In this document: positions 1 through 8,110 of the stretch, piece after piece | Numbering within the stretch: the first letter of the stretch is position 1 | How the letters are laid out: each line of letters opens with the position of its first letter | Source: Streptomyces luteolifulvus | GTDB lineage: Bacteria > Actinomycetota > Actinomycetes > Streptomycetales > Streptomycetaceae | DNA: 64,000 nt | Assembly (NCBI RefSeq): GCF_008806595.1 | Contig: NZ_VZRB01000005.1 | Coordinates: forward strand, 219,584 to 283,583 | Direction of reading: 5' to 3' | The notes under the pieces: generated by a model | Seen by the model: the letters and a program-made list of their open reading frames with translations, nothing else | Told to the model about the DNA's origin: nothing | The model's database searches: none | Made by a program: the position numbers and the translations under genes

Positions 1-37
1 CCGACATATGTCCGTCGACGCGGATCTCGTAGCGCAT
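1..37 (-). CDS. Partial CDS at left edge (N-terminus only)
   Basis: Only the first dozen codons of a minus-strand gene are inside the window, reading MRYEIRVDGHMS. A purine-rich Shine-Dalgarno (GGGGGAGAG, reverse strand of 44-52) sits 6 nt before the ATG at 37. An in-frame ATG at 94 is a possible earlier start, but the close strong ribosome site favours 37. The rest lies outside the window, so no function can be given. Confidence 0.5.
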   Translation of the reverse strand, partial: MRYEIRVDGHMS

Positions 38-182
38 GAACTGCTCTCCCCCGATGTCCTGGGACAGGCGGGATGCACCCTTGTCTGCGATCATCCGTCG
101 CGGCACGCCGCCCGGCCTCACCCGGCAGAGGTGAAACGTCGCCCGTGCACGCGCCGCCGGTCTCCATGCGCCAGACAGAGCC

Positions 183-704
183 TCAATGCGTCAGATAGAG
201 CTTGAACGCGATGATCAGCAGACCCAGCACCACGTTCACCGACGCGGTCATGGCCACCAGACCCCACGAGGCACCCGCCCGTCGTGCCGCGGCCGCCGAC
301 CAGCCCACCTGGCCCGCCACGGCGACCGACAGCGCCAGCCAGAGGGTGCCCGGCACATCGAGGCCCAGGAGGGGGCTGACGGCCACGGCGGCGGCAGGCG
401 GGACGGCCGCCTTGACGATCGGCCACTCGTCACGGCACACGTCGAACACGATCCGCCGGTCCAGCGCCCGCTGCGCAAGGCGCGCTCCGAACAGCTGGGC
501 GTGTACATGCGCGATCCAGAACACCAGGCCGGTGACCAGCAGGAGCAGCACCAGGTGCAGCCGGTCGAACGACTCCAGGGTGCCCGCGCCGACGACCACC
601 GAGGCGGCGAGCATGGATCCGTAGACGCCGCCGGTGTAGTCGGTATGGACCCGGCGTTCGGCGATGCCGGTGCTCCCGGATCCGCGGGAGGCCGGCGTGG
701 TCAC
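183..704 (-). CDS. Four-helix integral membrane protein, unknown function
   Basis: A 173-aa protein starting at a GTG whose last bases overlap the stop of the LuxR gene (GTGA), so it is probably translationally coupled to that regulator. About four hydrophobic segments can be read: around residues 28-42, 47-65, 95-125 and 150-170, the last being VVLGLLIIAFKLYL. A cytoplasmic-type loop (FDVCRDEWPIVKAA) separates the two halves. No catalytic motif is visible. The coupling suggests that membrane protein and regulator act together, perhaps as a sensory pair, but that is inference. A longer in-frame reading upstream runs antisense of codons inside the regulator gene and is not credible. Confidence 0.7.
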   Translation of the reverse strand: MTTPASRGSGSTGIAERRVHTDYTGGVYGSMLAASVVVGAGTLESFDRLHLVLLLLVTGLVFWIAHVHAQLFGARLAQRALDRRIVFDVCRDEWPIVKAAVPPAAAVAVSPLLGLDVPGTLWLALSVAVAGQVGWSAAAARRAGASWGLVAMTASVNVVLGLLIIAFKLYLTH

Positions 705-3394
705 AGCAGCCGCAATTCGCGTGCGCGGCGCACCGCGTCGTTGCGCCGGTTGACCGCCAGCTTCCGGTAGACGCTCTTGAGGTGGGTCTTGACCGTGTTC
801 ACCGACACGTACAGATCGGCGGCTATCTCCTCCGTCGACATCATCTGCGCCAGCCGTTGCAGCACATCGCGCTCCCGCTCGCTCAGCTCCTCCACGACCG
901 GCGGCGGCTGGTCGGCCGGCCGGGGCGCCGCACCGTGCGACGGCGGGCCGGGGGTGAGCCAGCCGGCCGCCAGCCCCCGCAGCGGAGCCATGCCCAGGAA
1001 CGGCCGGATCCACGGTCCCGCCTCGACGAAGGGACGGCGCAGCCGCTCCCGCCGTGCCTCGTGGAGCGCCTGGGCGACGAGCCTGCGTGAGGTGACGGCG
1101 TCCCCGGCCCGGTCCGCGGCCTGCGCTCTCACCAGAGCGGCCCGGACGGTGACCGCGGGGCCGCTGCGGCCGTCGGGGTGCACCCTGTCGAGGAGGTCGA
1201 TGGCTTCCGCGGGCCTGCCCGCGGCGAGCCGGGCGCGCGCGGCTTCCACGGCGCACGCCACCTGCCCCTCGGACACGGCATCCAGCAGTTCGACGGCGGT
1301 CTCCGGCCGGCCTTCGGCCAGATGGGCGGCGGAGGCGACCAGCGCCGTGTGCCCCTGCGCCCAGGGGGAGACGACGTCGGCGCCGAGATCCGGTTCCACC
1401 GCCTGGAGCGCGGCCCGGGTGTCACCGCGGGCCAGCAGCAGACGTGCGGTGGCGATGGCCCGGCCCGCTTCCGTCACCGGGTCCCGCATCGCGGGGTCGT
1501 CGGCCGCCACGTCGAGGAGGGCCTGGGCCTGGTCCAGTTCGTTGCGGTCCACGGCCACCGCGGCCAGGACCAGTCGCCCGACACCGGAGCCCGACGGCTG
1601 CGACAGGCCGAACCGCTCCGTCTCGGCGATCGCCGCCCGGGCCTTGCGCTCCGCCCTGTCCAGCCAGCCGTTCAGATAGTCGATCAGCGCCAGGCGGCCC
1701 AGCGAGTCCTCGCGCGGCAGCGCCGTGGACGCTCCGCCGGAGCAGTCGGCGACCGCGGTCAGGGCGGTGCGCGCGTCGTCGAAGCGTCCGGCCCACAGTC
1801 GTGCGGAGCCCAGATGCACCAGCAGCAGGGCGGTCAGTTCGGGATGCTTGTCCAGGAGGTGGGCCGGGACCTTCTCCCGCAGTCTCTCGGCCTCGGCCGC
1901 CGCCCTCTCCGCCTGTTCCGGCGATCCGGCCAGCCGGGCCGCCAGGGCTTCCAGCAGGGCACAGCTCAGCCTGGCCGCCGCCAGGCCGGGTGTGTCGCCC
2001 GCCGCGCGCTCCTCCCCCGCCAGGCTCTGCTTCGCATGCTGCAGATGGGTCAGGCCGCGGTCGAGGTCGCTGCGGGACAGCTCACGGGCCGCGCGGACGA
2101 GGTCCGTGGCCGGGCTCGTGGCCTCGGGCCCCATACGGGAGAACAGCTCGGCGAGGTCGTCGGAGCGCAGGCCGGTGAAGAGCTGGCCGATGGCGAGGTC
2201 GTCGACGAGTGCGGCCGCGGTGAACTCCCAGTCCCCCGCGGCGGCACCGTGGCCGAGGGTCTCCGCGAGGGAACCGGAGCGCCGTAGCCATGCGGCGGCC
2301 CGTCGGTGGAGTTCTGGCTCCAGGCCGGGGGAGCGCACCCGCAGATGGGCTTGAAGGATCTCCCTGAACAGGGGGTGAAGGCGGTACCAGCCGTGCCCGA
2401 GGTGCTCGACGAACGCGTTCTCGCGGTGCAGCCCCGCGAGGATGGGCTCGGCGTCGGCGCGCTCCGTCAGCGCGTTCGCCAGCTCCGGACTGAAGCGCTC
2501 CAGGACACTCACCCGCAGCAGGAGGTCCTGTGTCTCCGGGGTCTGCCGCTTGAGGACCTCCGCGAGCAGGAAGTCGGCGACGGTGGTGCGGTCGGCCTCG
2601 AACTCCTTCAGATACGTCGCCGGATCCGGGCTCTCCTGCGCGGCCAGGGCGCACAGCCGCAGACCGGCGGCCCATCCCCGGGTGCGCTCGACGAGCGTGC
2701 GCGCGGCGGGCACCGGGAGGTGCAGCCCGTGCCGTTCCATCAGTGCGGCCGCCTCCTCGGGGGTGAAGGCCAGCTCGGCGTCCCTGATCTCCGTCATGTC
2801 GCCCACCGCCCGGTACCGGTGCAGGGGCAGCAGGGGTTCGGTGCGGGTGACGAGGATCAGGCGCATGCCGCGTCCCGTGTGGTGCAGGACGAACTCCAGC
2901 TGCTCCGCGATCTCCGGGTCGGTGACCCGGTCGAACTCGTCGAGGACCACGATCACCGGCCGGTCCCGGGTGCTCAGATCGGTCGCGAGCCGCGTCAGCA
3001 GCGTCCGGTCCACACGGCCGGCCTCCGCCGGGGAGCCGACCCCCTCCGACAGCGGCAGTCCGGACACCCGCAGGGCCTGGAGCAGGTACGCCCAGAACAT
3101 CCCGGGGCCCTGGATTCCGGCGTCGGTGGTGAGCCAGGCGACGGGCTCCCGCCGCGCGGCCCAGTCGGCGACCAGCAGGGTCTTGCCCGCGCCGGCTGCG
3201 CCGTTGACCATCGTCAGCGGTGTCCGCAGGGCCTGGTCGAGATGCCTGACCAGCCGGTTGCGCCTCAGGAACGTCGCCGGGCGCGTGGGGACGGCGAACC
3301 GGGTGCGCAGAAAGGGATCCCCTTGGGGATCAGCCTCCGGTCCCTTCGATCGCGGACCGTTGTCGTCGAGCCCGGCCATGGCGCTCACCGCCAC
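701..3394 (-). CDS. LuxR-family (LAL/MalT-type) transcriptional regulator
   Basis: An 897-aa STAND-ATPase regulator. The N-terminus carries a Walker A motif (GAAGAGKT, about residues 65-72) and a Walker B-like VIVVLDEFD near 150. A long helical TPR-like middle runs to about 800. The C-terminus has a LuxR helix-turn-helix with the signature LSERERDVLQRLAQ and VSVNTVKTHLKSVYRKL. This is the normal LAL layout and length, in which ATP and a ligand drive oligomerisation and DNA binding. It starts at GTG 3394, or at an internal ATG (3379); see the separate entry on the damaged upstream start. A LuxR-type regulator also accompanies the CIS locus of S. coelicolor, so a role in controlling the CIS operon 6 kb away is possible but unproven. 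The next gene overlaps its stop codon. Confidence 0.9.
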   Translation of the reverse strand: MAVSAMAGLDDNGPRSKGPEADPQGDPFLRTRFAVPTRPATFLRRNRLVRHLDQALRTPLTMVNGAAGAGKTLLVADWAARREPVAWLTTDAGIQGPGMFWAYLLQALRVSGLPLSEGVGSPAEAGRVDRTLLTRLATDLSTRDRPVIVVLDEFDRVTDPEIAEQLEFVLHHTGRGMRLILVTRTEPLLPLHRYRAVGDMTEIRDAELAFTPEEAAALMERHGLHLPVPAARTLVERTRGWAAGLRLCALAAQESPDPATYLKEFEADRTTVADFLLAEVLKRQTPETQDLLLRVSVLERFSPELANALTERADAEPILAGLHRENAFVEHLGHGWYRLHPLFREILQAHLRVRSPGLEPELHRRAAAWLRRSGSLAETLGHGAAAGDWEFTAAALVDDLAIGQLFTGLRSDDLAELFSRMGPEATSPATDLVRAARELSRSDLDRGLTHLQHAKQSLAGEERAAGDTPGLAAARLSCALLEALAARLAGSPEQAERAAAEAERLREKVPAHLLDKHPELTALLLVHLGSARLWAGRFDDARTALTAVADCSGGASTALPREDSLGRLALIDYLNGWLDRAERKARAAIAETERFGLSQPSGSGVGRLVLAAVAVDRNELDQAQALLDVAADDPAMRDPVTEAGRAIATARLLLARGDTRAALQAVEPDLGADVVSPWAQGHTALVASAAHLAEGRPETAVELLDAVSEGQVACAVEAARARLAAGRPAEAIDLLDRVHPDGRSGPAVTVRAALVRAQAADRAGDAVTSRRLVAQALHEARRERLRRPFVEAGPWIRPFLGMAPLRGLAAGWLTPGPPSHGAAPRPADQPPPVVEELSERERDVLQRLAQMMSTEEIAADLYVSVNTVKTHLKSVYRKLAVNRRNDAVRRARELRLL

Positions 3395-3400
3395 ACGTCG

Positions 3401-3425
3401 TCAGGTCATGGGTAGCGCTCCTTCC
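3401..3425 (-). promoter_or_regulatory. Strong ribosome site followed by an in-frame premature stop before the LuxR gene
   Basis: On the minus strand GGAAGGAGC (3425-3417) stands 7 nt before ATG 3409, the best initiation context here. That ATG is in the same frame as the regulator, but the third codon is TGA (ATG ACC TGA CGA CGT GTG). The regulator can start only at GTG 3394 or later, which has no comparable ribosome site of its own. Either a nonsense change hit the original N-terminus and translation restarts at GTG 3394, or a two-codon leader feeds re-initiation. Confidence 0.5.
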
Positions 3426-3572
3426 TCAGCATCCCAGCGTTCCGGCGGATCTGCTCTGCGAGACGCTCTGCGGGTGCGCTCACGGCGACCCCGGAGCACG
3501 CTTGAGGCATGCCCGGAAGCGGGGCAGCCGTGCGCCGGAGCAGGCACAGGACGGAGCTCGGAGGTGGTCCGT

Positions 3573-5666
3573 GTGGCGCACAGCGATCCCGGCCGGGGCG
3601 TTGACGAGCGGGCGGCCTCGATGCTGGAGGCGCTGTTCACGCAGTCACCGGTCGGGCTCCATCTGCTGGACACGGATCTGCGGGTGGTCCGCGTCAACAC
3701 CGGCGCGCCCGGAATGCGAGGGCGTCGGTGGGAGGACTTGAGAGGGCGCCGGGCCCGCGACGTCTACGAACCCCTTGAGGACGACGTGGATGTGCTCCTG
3801 CGCAAGGTGCTGGACACCGGAGCGCCCCTGCTGCGGCGCATCATCAGGGCGCGCGTCCCCGGGGATCCGCCGCAGGAGCGGCAGGTACGGCACTTCGAGG
3901 TCAGTGCGCTGCGCCTGGAGAGCCCGAGCGGCTCGGTGCTGGGAGTGGCGGTCACCGCGGTGGACGTCACCGAACGGGAACGGGCCCGTAGCCGCACCCT
4001 GGTGCTGGACGCCGTACGACGGCATGTGGGGCGCACGCTGGATCCGGTCGTGACGGGCGAGGAACTCGTCGGGGCCGTGGTCCCCGCGTTCGCCGATGTC
4101 GCGATCGTCGAGGTGGTGGACGCCGTGCTGCGCGGCGACGAGCCGCCGCCGGCCCCGCTGCCCACGGGCACGCCCCTCATGCGCACCGCGTTCCGCGGCG
4201 CCCGTGACCGGCTGCCGCAGGCCCATCCGGTGGGCGACGTCCGCCGGCTGCCGGCTCCGACCCCCTACACCCAGGCCCTGACCGACCTGCGGCCCCGGGT
4301 GGTCCCGCTGCGAGCGGACGCTCCCTGGCTGTCCGTCGATGCCCCGCGCGCGGCGGCGATCCGCTCGTCCCGGGCCCATTCCCTCCTCGTGGTTCCCCTG
4401 GCGCTGCGCGACGCCGCCCTCGGCATCGTGAGTCTGTACCGCACCGAGGACGCGGCTCCCTTCGACGAGGACGACCGGGAGCTCGCGGTGGAGCTGGCCG
4501 CACACACGGCGCTGTGCATCGACAACGCGCGGCGCTACACCCGGGAGCACACCATCGCCGCCACGGTCCAGCGCCAGCTGCTGCCCCGCCGCCCGGAGAC
4601 GCATGCGTCGCTGGAGACCGCCTACCTCTCCGTCACCGGTGCCGAGCCCGGCGCCTGGTACGACACCATCCCGCTGTCCAGCGCCCGCACCGCCCTCGTC
4701 GTGGGCAGGGTGTCGGGGCGCGGACTGAACGCGGCCGCGACCATGGGGCAGCTGCGCACCGCCGTACGCTCCCTGTCGGCGTTCGATCTCGCCCCCGACG
4801 AGCTCCTCGCCCGGCTGCACGACACGGCGAGTCAGCTCGCCGCCGAACGGGAGCGCCTCCCGCAGGGCGATCCGCTGCGCCGCGAACCGCTCGAAGCCGA
4901 TTGCGTGTTCGCGGTGCACGACCCCCTGACCGGCAGATGCGCGATGGCGGCGGCCGGCCATCTGGCCCCGCTCGTCGTGTGCCCGGACCGCGCCGTCACC
5001 GTCCCCCCCACCCTGGCCGGCCCCCGGCTGGGCGCCACGGAGGGCACGCCCTTCGCGGCCGTCGACGTGGAGGTGCCGGACGGCAGCGTGCTGGTGTTCA
5101 CCAGTGATCCGCTGGTCACGTCGTATCTCGCCGGATCCCCTGAGCTGCTGCCGCCGGCGGGCGATTTCCGCGAACGTCCGCTGCAGGAGCTCTGCGACGC
5201 TCTCGTCTACGCCCTCCCGGAGGGTCTGGGCGCCGGTGACGCCGCGGTGATCGTCGCGCGTACCCGGTCCTTTCCCGCCGACCGGATCGCCGTGTGGCCG
5301 CTCGACTGCGAACCCGCGGCCGTGGCCCTCGCCCGGCGCCGCGCCCGCGCTCAGCTCGAAGCATGGGGCGTGGACGAGGAGACCGCATCCAACACCGAGC
5401 TCATCGTCAGCGAACTCGTCACCAACGCCGTCCGCTACGGCAGCCCCCCGCTCGAACTCCGCCTGATCCATGACCGCACCCTGACCTGCGAGGTGCGGGA
5501 CGCCGGCGCTGCCGCGCCGCATCTGCGGCACGCGGCCACGGCCGACGAGGGCGGACGGGGCCTTTTCATCACCGCGCAGCTGTCGCGGGCCTGGGGCACC
5601 CGCTTCACGCCTCCCGGCAAGACGCTCTGGACCGAGCAGGCCCTGCCCGACCACCCGCCGCCCTGA
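3573..5666 (+). CDS. PAS-GAF-SpoIIE(PP2C)-HATPase regulator with degenerate phosphatase
   Basis: A 697-aa multidomain signalling protein. GTG 3573 was chosen because GGAGGT (3560-3565) lies 7 nt upstream. Order: PAS about residues 20-140 (ending in the VTAVDVTERERAR linker), GAF about 145-325, SpoIIE/PP2C-like about 330-555, HATPase_c about 570-695. The HATPase N-box is present (SELVTNAVRYG), as are the DAG and EGGRGLFI motifs, so an RsbW-like kinase or anti-sigma role is plausible. The phosphatase looks damaged: the usual GGDWYD and GDVxGHG metal-binding sites read GAWYDTIPL and GRVSGRG. Both expected aspartates are missing. It is divergent from the LuxR regulator. It may act by binding rather than by dephosphorylating an anti-anti-sigma factor. 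Confidence 0.85.
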   Translation: MAHSDPGRGVDERAASMLEALFTQSPVGLHLLDTDLRVVRVNTGAPGMRGRRWEDLRGRRARDVYEPLEDDVDVLLRKVLDTGAPLLRRIIRARVPGDPPQERQVRHFEVSALRLESPSGSVLGVAVTAVDVTERERARSRTLVLDAVRRHVGRTLDPVVTGEELVGAVVPAFADVAIVEVVDAVLRGDEPPPAPLPTGTPLMRTAFRGARDRLPQAHPVGDVRRLPAPTPYTQALTDLRPRVVPLRADAPWLSVDAPRAAAIRSSRAHSLLVVPLALRDAALGIVSLYRTEDAAPFDEDDRELAVELAAHTALCIDNARRYTREHTIAATVQRQLLPRRPETHASLETAYLSVTGAEPGAWYDTIPLSSARTALVVGRVSGRGLNAAATMGQLRTAVRSLSAFDLAPDELLARLHDTASQLAAERERLPQGDPLRREPLEADCVFAVHDPLTGRCAMAAAGHLAPLVVCPDRAVTVPPTLAGPRLGATEGTPFAAVDVEVPDGSVLVFTSDPLVTSYLAGSPELLPPAGDFRERPLQELCDALVYALPEGLGAGDAAVIVARTRSFPADRIAVWPLDCEPAAVALARRRARAQLEAWGVDEETASNTELIVSELVTNAVRYGSPPLELRLIHDRTLTCEVRDAGAAAPHLRHAATADEGGRGLFITAQLSRAWGTRFTPPGKTLWTEQALPDHPPP

Positions 5667-5754
5667 GTGCGAGCAAGGCGGCGCCGACGCCGCGCCCGGT
5701 ACCTATCCTGAGGAAGGGTCCTCCCGCTCGCCCGGAACGAGAAGGGAGCGGCGT

Positions 5755-6222
5755 GTGACCGAGTGGAGCATCGGCACCGGCCGGCAGCCGGCACCGGCAG
5801 CCGAGCGGGCCGTCCCGCTCAGGCAGGCCCGGGACGCCGTGACCCGGGAGGCATGGGCCGACGCGTACGGCCTCTTGCGCGGTCTGGACGCCGCTCGTCT
5901 CACCCCCGACGACTGCGCCGGGTTCGCCGATGCCGCCTGGTGGACGAGCCGCATCGAGGAGTCGATCGTCCAGCGGACGAGGGCGTACTCCGGGTATGCG
6001 GCGGCGGGCGCCGCCCGGCGGGCCGTGTACTGCGCGTGGATGCTCTTCTCCGAGCACCAGCCGGCAGGACGAGATGCCGTGGCCTATGTGAACTTCATGG
6101 ACGCCGACGACCAGCACCGCGTACGGGCCAACTACCGCGGGAACCACGCTCGTCTGACGGCGCTGAAGCGGCGCCACGACCCGGGGAACCTGTTCCGCCT
6201 CAACCACAACATCGTGCCGTGA
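5755..6222 (+). pseudogene. Chimeric ORF: regulator TPR-type N-terminus joined to BBE-oxidase C-terminus
   Basis: An open frame of 155 codons (GTG start, GAAGGGAG ribosome site) made of two unrelated parts. Residues 1 to about 107 resemble the helical N-terminus found in many actinobacterial LuxR-type regulators (ADAYGLLRGLDAARLTPDD and ESIVQRTRAYSGY). Residues from about 108 match the C-terminal BBE segment of FAD-linked berberine-bridge-type oxidases (RVRANYRGNHARLTALKRR, then DPGNLFRLNHNI). The FAD-binding domain and the regulator's DNA-binding end are both absent. The simplest reading is a deletion that joined the remains of two genes in frame. A new function cannot be excluded. Confidence 0.7.
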
Positions 6223-6224
6223 CC

Positions 6225-6836
6225 TCAGCCCGTCGGCACCGTGTCCGGCAGGCCGAGCGCCGCGGACACGGGGCGCCAGACGGACATGAGCGCCGTCTCC
6301 AGGGTGACCGTCGGATCGCGCAGCATCAGACGGATGCCGTAGCCGTCGCTCAGGGACAGGACGAGGGTGCTGAGGTCGTCCACATCGGTGGGCGTGAACT
6401 CGCCGGACGCGATGCCGCGCCGCAGTGCGCCGGCCACCCAGGCGTGCAGTTGCGCGTACAGGTCCACGGCGAAGACCCGGGTGGTCTCGTCGCGCAGCGC
6501 CCGGACCCACAGCTCCTGCCACAGCCTCCAGTCCTGGTGCAGTTGCGGATCGGTCGGCAGCAGATTGCGCACGATGCGGGCCAGGATGACCGCCGCCGAC
6601 GCTGTTCCCGCGTCGCGTTCGACGTCGACGGCGGTGTTGGCGAAGGAGTGGGTCATCGCCTCGGTGAACAGCTTCTCGCGCGTGTCGAAGTGGTAGTGCA
6701 GCAGCGCCGTCGACACACCGGCCCGCTCGGCGACCATGCGCATCCGGATCTTCTCGAAACCGATCTCGGCGATGACCTCGCACGCCGCGGTCAGGATGCG
6801 CTCGCGTGTGTCGGCCGTGCGCACCTTGGTGGACAC
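6225..6836 (-). CDS. TetR/AcrR-family transcriptional regulator
   Basis: A 203-aa regulator with a canonical TetR helix-turn-helix at residues 10-57 (TRERILTAACEVIAEIGFEK, VAERAGVSTALLHYHF) followed by an all-helical ligand-binding domain. GTG 6836 is preferred because GAGGGGAG stands just upstream; the frame is open to 6887. It appears intact although both neighbours are remnants. Its stop lies 2 bp from the end of the convergent chimeric ORF. Its targets may have been the oxidase, aldehyde dehydrogenase or acyl-CoA dehydrogenase genes now in fragments around it, which would leave it orphaned. Confidence 0.85.
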   Translation of the reverse strand: MSTKVRTADTRERILTAACEVIAEIGFEKIRMRMVAERAGVSTALLHYHFDTREKLFTEAMTHSFANTAVDVERDAGTASAAVILARIVRNLLPTDPQLHQDWRLWQELWVRALRDETTRVFAVDLYAQLHAWVAGALRRGIASGEFTPTDVDDLSTLVLSLSDGYGIRLMLRDPTVTLETALMSVWRPVSAALGLPDTVPTG

Positions 6837-6883
6837 CCTGCGGCTCCCCTCGTTCGGTGGTCGTACGCCGTGACCATCTTCCC

Positions 6884-7287
6884 TCACCGCTGCCTCACCG
6901 GTGTCGCCCCCTCGCCCCGCGGCCGACTGTCGTAGCTGTGGAAGCCGCCCGCCCGGACTTCCGTCCCAGCAGGCCCGCCTCCACCATCCTGGACAGCAGC
7001 GGGGGCGGCGAGTACTGGGGTTCGCGGAACTCGGTGTACAGCGACTCGGCGATGGCCCGCGTGGTGTCCAGGCCGATCAGGTCCGTCAGCGCCAGCGGGC
7101 CGAGCGGGTGCGCGCAGCCGAGGACCATGCCCCGGTCGACGTCCTCGACGGAGGCGCTGCCCGACTCCACCATGCGGATCGCGGCGAGGAGATACGGGAC
7201 GAGCAGCGCGTTGACGACGAAGCCTGCCTTGCCCCGGGTGCGCACGACCTCCTTGCCGAGGGTGCCGGTCACGAAGTCCTCGGCCCG
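6884..7287 (-). pseudogene. 3-hydroxyacyl(butyryl)-CoA dehydrogenase fragment, 5'-truncated and frameshifted
   Basis: The frame ending near 6895 encodes the C-terminal helical dimerisation domain of this family: AEDFVTGTLGKEVV, GFVVNALLVPYLLAAIRMVE, HPLGPLALTDLIGLDTT and PPPLLSRMVEAGLLGRKSG. The NAD-binding Rossmann half is absent. After GRKSGR the reading breaks, and the expected ending (GFHSYDSR) continues in another frame, showing a frameshift near 6960. The truncated end meets the aldehyde dehydrogenase fragment head to head at about 7286-7290. It cannot make a working dehydrogenase. Confidence 0.8.
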
Positions 7288-8063
7288 CCCACCCGCAGGT
7301 GCGGCTGGTGGCCGTCACCGGCAGTGTCCGCGCCGGACAGGAGATCGCCGCCGCGGCGGCCGCCGACCTGAAGCGGCTGCACCTGGAACTCGGCGGCAAC
7401 GCGCCGGTGTTGATCCACGAGGACGCCGATCTCGACGAAGCGGTGGAGCAGTTGTCGTCGCTGGCCTTCTACAACGCGGGTCAGGACTGCACGGCCGCCA
7501 CCAGAATCCTGGTGCACCACCGGATCCACGACGCCTTCCTGGACGCCTTCGCCGACCGCGCCGCCCGGCTGCGGCCCGGAGCCTTCGACGACGCCGACGC
7601 CGACTTCGGCCCGCTCGCCAACGCGGGCCAACTCGCCACCGTACGCGGTCTGCTGGAGCGCCTGCCCGGGCACACCGAGGTCGTCACCGGGGGCATGGCA
7701 CTGGACCGTCCCGGCTACTTCCACCAGACCACGGTGGTCGCCGGGGCGCGGCAGGGCGACGAGATCGTCCGCAGCGAGGTGTTCGGGCCGGTCGTCACCG
7801 TCCAGCCGTTCACGGACGAGTCCGAGGCCTTCGAGATGGCGAACTCCGTCCCCCAGGGACTCGCGGCGAGTGTCTGGACGCGGGACCACGACCGCGCCAT
7901 GCGCGCGAGCCGTGCGCTGCACACGGGCATCGTCTGGGTCAACACCCACGGCACGACGGTGTCGGAGATGCCGCACGGCGGTGTACGCCACTCCGGCTAC
8001 GGCAGCGACCTCTCCCTCACCGGCCTGCTGGACTACACACAGGTCAAGCACGTCATGCTCTGA
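7288..8063 (+). pseudogene. Aldehyde dehydrogenase C-terminal half, 5'-truncated
   Basis: Family homology begins abruptly at HPQVRLVAVTGSV (7290) and runs to the normal C-terminus (GYGSDLSLTGLLDYTQVKHV). The catalytic glutamate motif (LELGGNAP) and catalytic cysteine segment (GQDCTAATR) are present, as is EVFGPVVTVQPF. The whole N-terminal NAD-binding domain of roughly 220 residues is missing. The sequence most resembles gamma-aminobutyraldehyde/betaine-type dehydrogenases. The frame is open from GTG 7299, but no ribosome site or NAD domain supports a functional product. It was probably left by the same rearrangement that truncated the adjoining dehydrogenase fragment. Confidence 0.85.
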
Positions 8064-8080
8064 GGTGCCGCCGACGTCCA

Positions 8081-8106
8081 AGCGCCGCACACCTCGCAGC
8101 GGCGCT
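8081..8106. terminator. Hairpin between convergent genes
   Basis: A perfect 8-bp inverted repeat (AGCGCCGC, 10-nt loop, GCGGCGCT) lies in the 47-nt gap between the plus-strand aldehyde dehydrogenase remnant and the minus-strand sigma gene. No T-run follows, as is usual for Streptomyces terminators. It could serve both strands. Confidence 0.55.
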
Positions 8107-8110
8107 CACC

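Noticed and set aside
5755-6222. Complete FAD-linked oxidoreductase
   Set aside because: Only the last 45 or so residues match the BBE segment; the FAD-binding domain is absent.
7299-8063. Functional aldehyde dehydrogenase
   Set aside because: Catalytic residues are present but the NAD-binding half is missing and homology starts abruptly at a junction.
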